The notes under the pieces were generated by a model. The model was not told where the DNA came from and did no database searches. It saw nothing but the letters and a program-made list of their open reading frames with translations. A stretch of 64,000 nucleotides of DNA from G965216255 sp965216255 (GTDB taxonomy: Bacteria; Bacteroidota; Rhodothermia; Rhodothermales; Bin80), in NCBI GenBank assembly GCA_965216255.1, contig OZ244148.1, forward strand, positions 3,844,001 to 3,908,000. Direction: 5' to 3'. Both the position numbers and the translations under genes were made by a program. Shown here piece after piece: positions 59,802 through 64,000 of the stretch (positions are counted from its first letter, which is position 1; each line of letters starts with the position of its first letter).

Positions 59802-62330
59802 CTAGCGCAAGAAAGTATAGTTGAGCTTGATCAGAAAAACGTTGGTCGGGAAAATATTGAACGTATTTCTAAGCTGCTCGAAGGAGTGCTGGTGAAACGG
59901 GGACTGGCTGGGATTGTCAAATACGCTAAAATCGTCATCGCCCTGCCTGGACTGGGACCATACCACAAAGAGCGAAGAGCCCGGCCGGTATTCCCACCGG
60001 AGAACCGTATTCGTCTGAAAACTGCTTATCGAGAAGTCATACAGTTTGGGAAAATGGTCTACCGGCAATAATGTATCTCTATCAACGAGTAGAGAGAAAG
60101 TGTCGTACGTGCCGCGCGCGACGAATAGTTGCCCGAAGAACTGGATGGAAAGCTTCGGTGTCAGCGTGACCGTGCCGCGCAGGGTCATGTCGACGGCCCT
60201 GGTGTCACGTAGGCCAAATACGGGCACGTAGTGCCGGCCTATCTCGTCATAGGAAGGACGTCTGGCCAGCGCATCCGCGACGCTGCCACTGTTTCCAAAC
60301 GGAACAAACCGCTCTACATGCTCTGGAGCCGTGCGGCTTTCATCTGCTATGGCCCAGCCTCCGTCCAGGGGTGCGAAGGCCTCATTGGATGCCCATTCAG
60401 AGACGTCATTTTCTTTTTCGGCCATCAATTCGGCAGAGATATTCAGTCTGGACGATATATTCCATTCGCCGCCCAGTCCTGCCCCGTACGACCGGCCTGC
60501 GTCGCCGAACAGATTGACATCCAGTTGGGGACTCAGAATCCATTTGCGCCGCACATCCGATGTGACGGACAAATCGATATTCACCGCCTGGGTACGGGCC
60601 CGCGGTCCCAGGCCGCGCGTCTCCGTGATGTCGTATCCCCCGAAGAGGTAGTCACCGAAGACACCCAGTTCGATGACCTGAAAACCCCGTGTTATCCAGT
60701 CAGACCGGAAGAAGTGGAAGAAGCCGTTGGAGATTCCGTCATCGTAGGAGCTGGCATTGCCTAGGAACAGCCGGGCCGAGCCACGCTGAAACGGTCCGAA
60801 CGGCGCTCCACCATTGACCTGATGCGAAACGCCGCCCATTACATTGATGTAATTGTTGCGTCGGAGCCGTCCCAGATCGTTTGGATTGAAGCCGTCGCTG
60901 ATCAGCGTGAACCCCGAAAAGAGATTCCAGGCACTGCGCTGCCGGTCCAATCCCGCCGTCAAGGCGAAGCCGCTCTCTACGTCGCTGTCCGGCACGCTCC
61001 GGTAGGTCGTACTGAATTGTCCGTCAAACTTGTACCGGTTGTCGCGAAAGCGCAGGTCCCAGTCCATGCCGCTGGCAGCACTACGCACTCCGGACCCACC
61101 GGAGTGGTCCACATAGGTCGCCATGCCGCCGACATTGGACAGGCGGCGTATCTGCTGCTTCAGCCGACCCACGCCGTAGTACGAGCCCGGCTGAAAGTCG
61201 TTACCCGTAGCTGCACCAAAGAGACCCACGGAGAGGCCGCGGCCCGATCTTCCCGACACCTTGGCAGCGCCAATAATGGGCGCGCTTGAACCGATGCGCC
61301 GGGTATATAGAAGCGAGCCGCCGCGGTCGAGGTTGAAACTAAAGATCTGCGTGCCTTCCGTGAAAAAGGGACGGCGCTCCGGGAAGAAGGATTCGAAGGC
61401 CGTTAGGTTTAATTCCGCAGGATCCGCGTCAACCTGTCCAAAGTCCGGGTTGACGGTCGCATCCAGCGTGAAATTGGTGGTAAGACCAACCTTGATGTCA
61501 CCGCCAACATTGATGTTGCCACCGCGCGACACTGTGCCTGCTACTTCACCTTCCTCCGTTCTCAGTCTGGAGACACTGTACGGAATTACCTGCAGGTTGC
61601 GGCGCGGGCTGATGTTGGTGATGCCTTCCAGCGTGCCGAATTGCGCCACCGTTCCGCTGCTCCGCTCGCTGCGCGGCACCATGACCCATTCGCTCCGCTC
61701 GCTTAGCCGCGGGATGAAACGCGAAAAGTTGATGCCCCACTGCTGAACGCCGTCGTCCGAAAAGCGCAGCATGGAGTAGGGAATGCGCATTTCAACTACC
61801 CATCCGGTTGCCGTGGTGCGCACGGCCGCATCCCAAATGGCGTCCCAGGACGTGTCAAAGTCGAATCCATTGCCATCTCCGCTATTGTTGAACCGGGGTC
61901 CGGTATAGATGCCGTCGGCCTGCACGCCGCCGGCATTCACGGCGAAATTGTACGCCGTCTTGCGGTCATGGTAGGAGTCAATCGCTGCCACGAACCAGTC
62001 AGCTCGGGTGGCCATGTCCCTCCGCCCGAGGGTTCCCAGGATTTCGTTGGGTTCCGAGTCATGCAGCGTCGCGCCGATATAGAGGGCCGATGCTCCGTAC
62101 AGGATGCGGACTTCGGTCTGATGCGTGGCCGGGGCACCCTCCTGGGGTTCAAACTGTGTGAAATTCGTAGCTATCGGAGCGATTTGCCAGTCGCCTTCGT
62201 CGAGGACGCCGTCTACCCGTACGGATCCCTGTATCTGGCGTGCCAACAGCGTACATTCGGATTTGCATCCGGGATCCGGGGGTACGGCGGGATCCAGAGG
62301 TGCCATCAGAAGCAGTAGCGCAAGTAGCAT
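59802..62330 (-). CDS. DUF5916 outer-membrane protein with CBM9-like domain
   Basis: 842 residues. A short hydrophobic start (MLLALLLLMAPLDPAVPPDP) serves as signal. The N-terminal carbohydrate-binding family 9-like domain (about 30-200) reads 'ARQIQGSVRVDGVLDEGDWQ', 'VRILYGASALYIGATLHDSE' and 'VVEMRIPYSMLRF'. The DUF5916 part then follows, with 'NPDFGQVDADPAELNLTAFE', 'FFPERRPFFTEGTQIFSFN' and 'LLYTRRIG', ending in barrel-like strands (...LIKLNYTFLR). Family members are common in Bacteroidota and Gemmatimonadota and are thought to be outer-membrane barrels; the function is unknown. It is divergent from the YigZ gene. Confidence 0.85.
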   Translation of the reverse strand: MLLALLLLMAPLDPAVPPDPGCKSECTLLARQIQGSVRVDGVLDEGDWQIAPIATNFTQFEPQEGAPATHQTEVRILYGASALYIGATLHDSEPNEILGTLGRRDMATRADWFVAAIDSYHDRKTAYNFAVNAGGVQADGIYTGPRFNNSGDGNGFDFDTSWDAIWDAAVRTTATGWVVEMRIPYSMLRFSDDGVQQWGINFSRFIPRLSERSEWVMVPRSERSSGTVAQFGTLEGITNISPRRNLQVIPYSVSRLRTEEGEVAGTVSRGGNINVGGDIKVGLTTNFTLDATVNPDFGQVDADPAELNLTAFESFFPERRPFFTEGTQIFSFNLDRGGSLLYTRRIGSSAPIIGAAKVSGRSGRGLSVGLFGAATGNDFQPGSYYGVGRLKQQIRRLSNVGGMATYVDHSGGSGVRSAASGMDWDLRFRDNRYKFDGQFSTTYRSVPDSDVESGFALTAGLDRQRSAWNLFSGFTLISDGFNPNDLGRLRRNNYINVMGGVSHQVNGGAPFGPFQRGSARLFLGNASSYDDGISNGFFHFFRSDWITRGFQVIELGVFGDYLFGGYDITETRGLGPRARTQAVNIDLSVTSDVRRKWILSPQLDVNLFGDAGRSYGAGLGGEWNISSRLNISAELMAEKENDVSEWASNEAFAPLDGGWAIADESRTAPEHVERFVPFGNSGSVADALARRPSYDEIGRHYVPVFGLRDTRAVDMTLRGTVTLTPKLSIQFFGQLFVARGTYDTFSLLVDRDTLLPVDHFPKLYDFSISSFQTNTVLRWEYRPGSSLFVVWSQSRQGDDDFSVFDNPSQSPFHQHSFEQLRNTFNIFPTNVFLIKLNYTFLR

Positions 62331-62385
62331 AGAAGACGTCTAGATTCAAGCCTATTTTGTACGAGCAGATTGGCGGCATGGTTGC

Positions 62386-62985
62386 ATGGAGGACACCTAT
62401 CGAACTATCGGCGAGGGAGGGCTCGCCGAACTTGTCATCCGTGGCTCGCGCTTCCTGGCGGCGGCGCAGCGCGTGGCCACCGTAAATGACGTTCGTGAGG
62501 CCCTGCGGCAGGCGCGCCTCCGTGAGCGCCACGCCACGCACCACACATATGCCTACAGGCTCCGCTCCGGTGCGTGCCAGTCCCATAACGATGGCGAGCC
62601 GGTGGCCGGCCACGGAATCCTTCGCCGTATTGAAGCGGAAGACCTTGCCGATGCGCTCGTTATCGTGTCGCGTTATTTTGGAGGAACAAAGCTGGGCGTA
62701 GGAGGGCTCGGGCGCGCCTATGCCGAAGCTGCTGGCAGGGCCCTCAGTGCCGCGACGATCGAGGAACGGGTCGTGCGCCGACGCGTGCGCTTGGTCGTGG
62801 CGTATGCGGACCACACAGCCGTCATGCGCGCGATGCGCAGGTATGACGCGCATGTTGTCGCCTCCACGTATGCGGAAAGCGTGGAATTGCTCGTGGCCGT
62901 GCGCCCCTCCCACATGGAGCCCTTCCGACGCGACGTCCGGGACGCCCAGCGTGGCCGGGGCGCCATTGAGAACGCTGACACCTAA
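62386..62985 (+). CDS. YigZ/IMPACT-family protein
   Basis: 199 residues, the family length. UPF0029 N-terminal domain: 'ELVIRGSRFLAAAQRVATVN', 'ATHHTYAYRL', 'SHNDGEPVAGHGILRRIEAE', 'VIVSRYFGGTKLGVGGLGRA' (the diagnostic RYFGGxxLGxGGL). The C-terminal half is the short domain with 'RRRVRLVVAYADHTAVMRAM'. Bacterial YigZ has no settled biochemical role; it is related to the eukaryotic translation-stress protein IMPACT. Its end touches the convergent rnhA end. Confidence 0.9.
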   Translation: MEDTYRTIGEGGLAELVIRGSRFLAAAQRVATVNDVREALRQARLRERHATHHTYAYRLRSGACQSHNDGEPVAGHGILRRIEAEDLADALVIVSRYFGGTKLGVGGLGRAYAEAAGRALSAATIEERVVRRRVRLVVAYADHTAVMRAMRRYDAHVVASTYAESVELLVAVRPSHMEPFRRDVRDAQRGRGAIENADT

Positions 62986-63425
62986 GCGACCTCCTCCCCA
63001 TTTCTGGCGGCCACGGCCAGCCGGTCAACCCGGTTGTTGAGGGCATCACCCGCATGGCCCTTCACCTTGATCCAGCGTATGGCGTGCCTTTCGGCCTGCT
63101 TCAGCAGGCCGGTCCAAAGGTCTCTGTTCTCAACGGGCCTCTTGGCCGCCGTCTTCCATCCGTTGCGAACCCAGCGGTCGAGCCATCCCTGGTTAAAGGC
63201 CCGCTCAAGATAGCGGCTGTCTGTGCGAAGGCGTACGCGGCAGGGATATTTCAACGCACGCAGCGCTTCCAGCGCGGCCATGAGTTCCATGCGGTTGTTC
63301 GTGGTAAGCGCCTCGCAGCCCGTTAGCACGCGCTCCTCTCCTTCATGCTGCAGGATGGCCGCCCATCCTCCACGCCCCGGATTACCGGAGCAGCTGCCGT
63401 CGGTGGTAATGGTTACCAGCTTCAT
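62982..63425 (-). CDS. rnhA: Ribonuclease HI
   Basis: 147 residues from ATG 63425 (MKLVTITTDGSCSGNPGRGG); a longer frame from 63473 is ignored. Catalytic residues Asp9, Glu47 (NNRMELMA), Asp69 (RTDSRYL), His124 (VKGHAGD) and Asp134 (NNRVDRLA) are all present, as is the basic protrusion (WVRNGWKTAAKRPVEN). It cleaves RNA in RNA-DNA hybrids. It overlaps the end of the YigZ gene by 4 nt and is divergent from obg. Confidence 0.95.
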   Translation of the reverse strand: MKLVTITTDGSCSGNPGRGGWAAILQHEGEERVLTGCEALTTNNRMELMAALEALRALKYPCRVRLRTDSRYLERAFNQGWLDRWVRNGWKTAAKRPVENRDLWTGLLKQAERHAIRWIKVKGHAGDALNNRVDRLAVAARNGEEVA

Positions 63426-63490
63426 TGCTGCCTGCCTGCTATGTCCTATCTTTCCCGTCCAGTGACAGCGCATTTACGCGTTTCGACCGC

Positions 63491-64000
63491 ATGAGGTTTG
63501 TTGACTACGTTACCATTACAGTTCGAAGCGGCAGTGGAGGGGCCGGCTGTGTGGCCTTTCGCCGGGAAAAATTCGTGCCCAGGGGTGGACCTTCCGGCGG
63601 AGATGGAGGTCGGGGCGGCTCCGTAATCCTTGAGGCCGATGCCCATATTAACACGCTGCTGGATCTGCGGTACAAAAGGCACCACTATGCCCCGCATGGC
63701 GGACCGGGCGAGGGCAGCCGCCGCACGGGAAAAGACGGAGCAGACCTTGTCCTGCGGGTGCCGCCGGGTACTACGGCCCGTCTGGCGAAAGGTGGAGACA
63801 TCTTCGGAGAGGTGGTTTCTGCAGGCGATCGTCTGGTACTGGTTTGTGGAGGCCGGGGTGGTCGGGGCAATACATTCTTCAAGTCGGCCACGCACCAGGC
63901 ACCCAAATTCAGCCAGCCGGGGGAGCCCGGCGAGGAGCAACAGGTGGCGCTCGAGCTGCGGCTCCTGGCCGACGTCGGTCTTGTGGGCCATCCCAATGCC
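63491..64000 (+). CDS. obgE: GTPase Obg/CgtA, N-terminal part (partial)
   Basis: 170 residues visible before the window edge. The Gly-rich Obg fold is clear: 'MRFVDYVTITVRSGSGGAGC', 'VAFRREKFVPRGGPSGGDGG', 'HYAPHGGPGEGSRRTGKDG', 'VRVPPGTT'-like, 'GGRGGRGNTFFKSATHQAPK'. The start of the G domain ('LRLLADVGLVGHPNA', G1 loop) is at the edge. Family role: ribosome-assembly and stress GTPase. The start at 63491 is the normal Obg start. Confidence 0.95.
   Translation, partial: MRFVDYVTITVRSGSGGAGCVAFRREKFVPRGGPSGGDGGRGGSVILEADAHINTLLDLRYKRHHYAPHGGPGEGSRRTGKDGADLVLRVPPGTTARLAKGGDIFGEVVSAGDRLVLVCGGRGGRGNTFFKSATHQAPKFSQPGEPGEEQQVALELRLLADVGLVGHPNA

Overview
The window looks like a chromosome segment of a Rhodothermota/Bacteroidota-type bacterium. 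The clues are a very large secreted protein with a type IX secretion (T9SS) C-terminal sorting domain, a TAnnTTTG promoter in front of it, TonB-dependent receptors with carboxypeptidase-regulatory-like N-termini, a DUF5916-type outer-membrane protein, and a purS-type purine pathway. Placement below phylum is inference. The segment carries many insertion sequences and decayed genes.

Layout. 1-12.3 kb: start of a TonB-dependent receptor (minus), a small membrane protein, then a minus-strand block: MoxR/ChlI-like AAA ATPase, lipoprotein, HtrA-like protease, two paralogous PYROXD2/CrtI-like FAD oxidoreductases and a GcvT-like protein, with tight overlaps. Divergent from it are galK, a broken dapA-like gene and an amidohydrolase. 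12.7-14.3 kb: dead IS256-like element beside an IS3-like remnant. 14.5-20.1 kb: the 1855-aa T9SS-tail protein, ending at a strong terminator. 20.2-28.8 kb: decay zone with a second dead IS256-like copy abutting a broken IS21 element, a truncated beta-propeller gene, a repetitive DUF4097-like exported protein and a secreted-protein tail fragment. 29.0-40.15 kb: mostly ordinary genes: a three-domain kinase-like/M23/class III aminotransferase fusion, an FKBP isomerase, an M24 aminopeptidase, mtaB, psd-pssA-purS, and a second TonB-dependent receptor.

40.9-58.35 kb is the accessory island. A complete type I-G (formerly I-U) CRISPR-Cas operon (csb1/cas7, csb2/cas5-cas6, cas3, a small 299-aa subunit, cas4, cas1, cas2) runs with 1-13 nt overlaps or very short gaps into a CRISPR array of 24 repeats of 37 bp. 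The array is split by a 2651-bp IS4-family element, with an exact 8-bp target duplication at the spacer 8/repeat 9 junction. Its intact transposase has a DruA (DUF4338)-like N-terminal domain fused to Tn5-type DNA-binding and IS4 DDE domains. The whole locus lies between two same-orientation IS66 copies, the left one truncated and the right one broken by an IS110 insertion in tnpC.

58.5-64 kb: an intradiol dioxygenase whose Tat leader lies in a different frame, a DUF5916 protein, a YigZ-family protein, RNase HI and the start of the Obg GTPase.

In function, cas1/cas2/cas4 would capture spacers and the Csb1/Csb2/small-subunit complex with Cas3 would target DNA. The IS4 element probably cuts the leader-distal 15 complete spacers off from the leader. 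No tRNA or rRNA genes were recognised.
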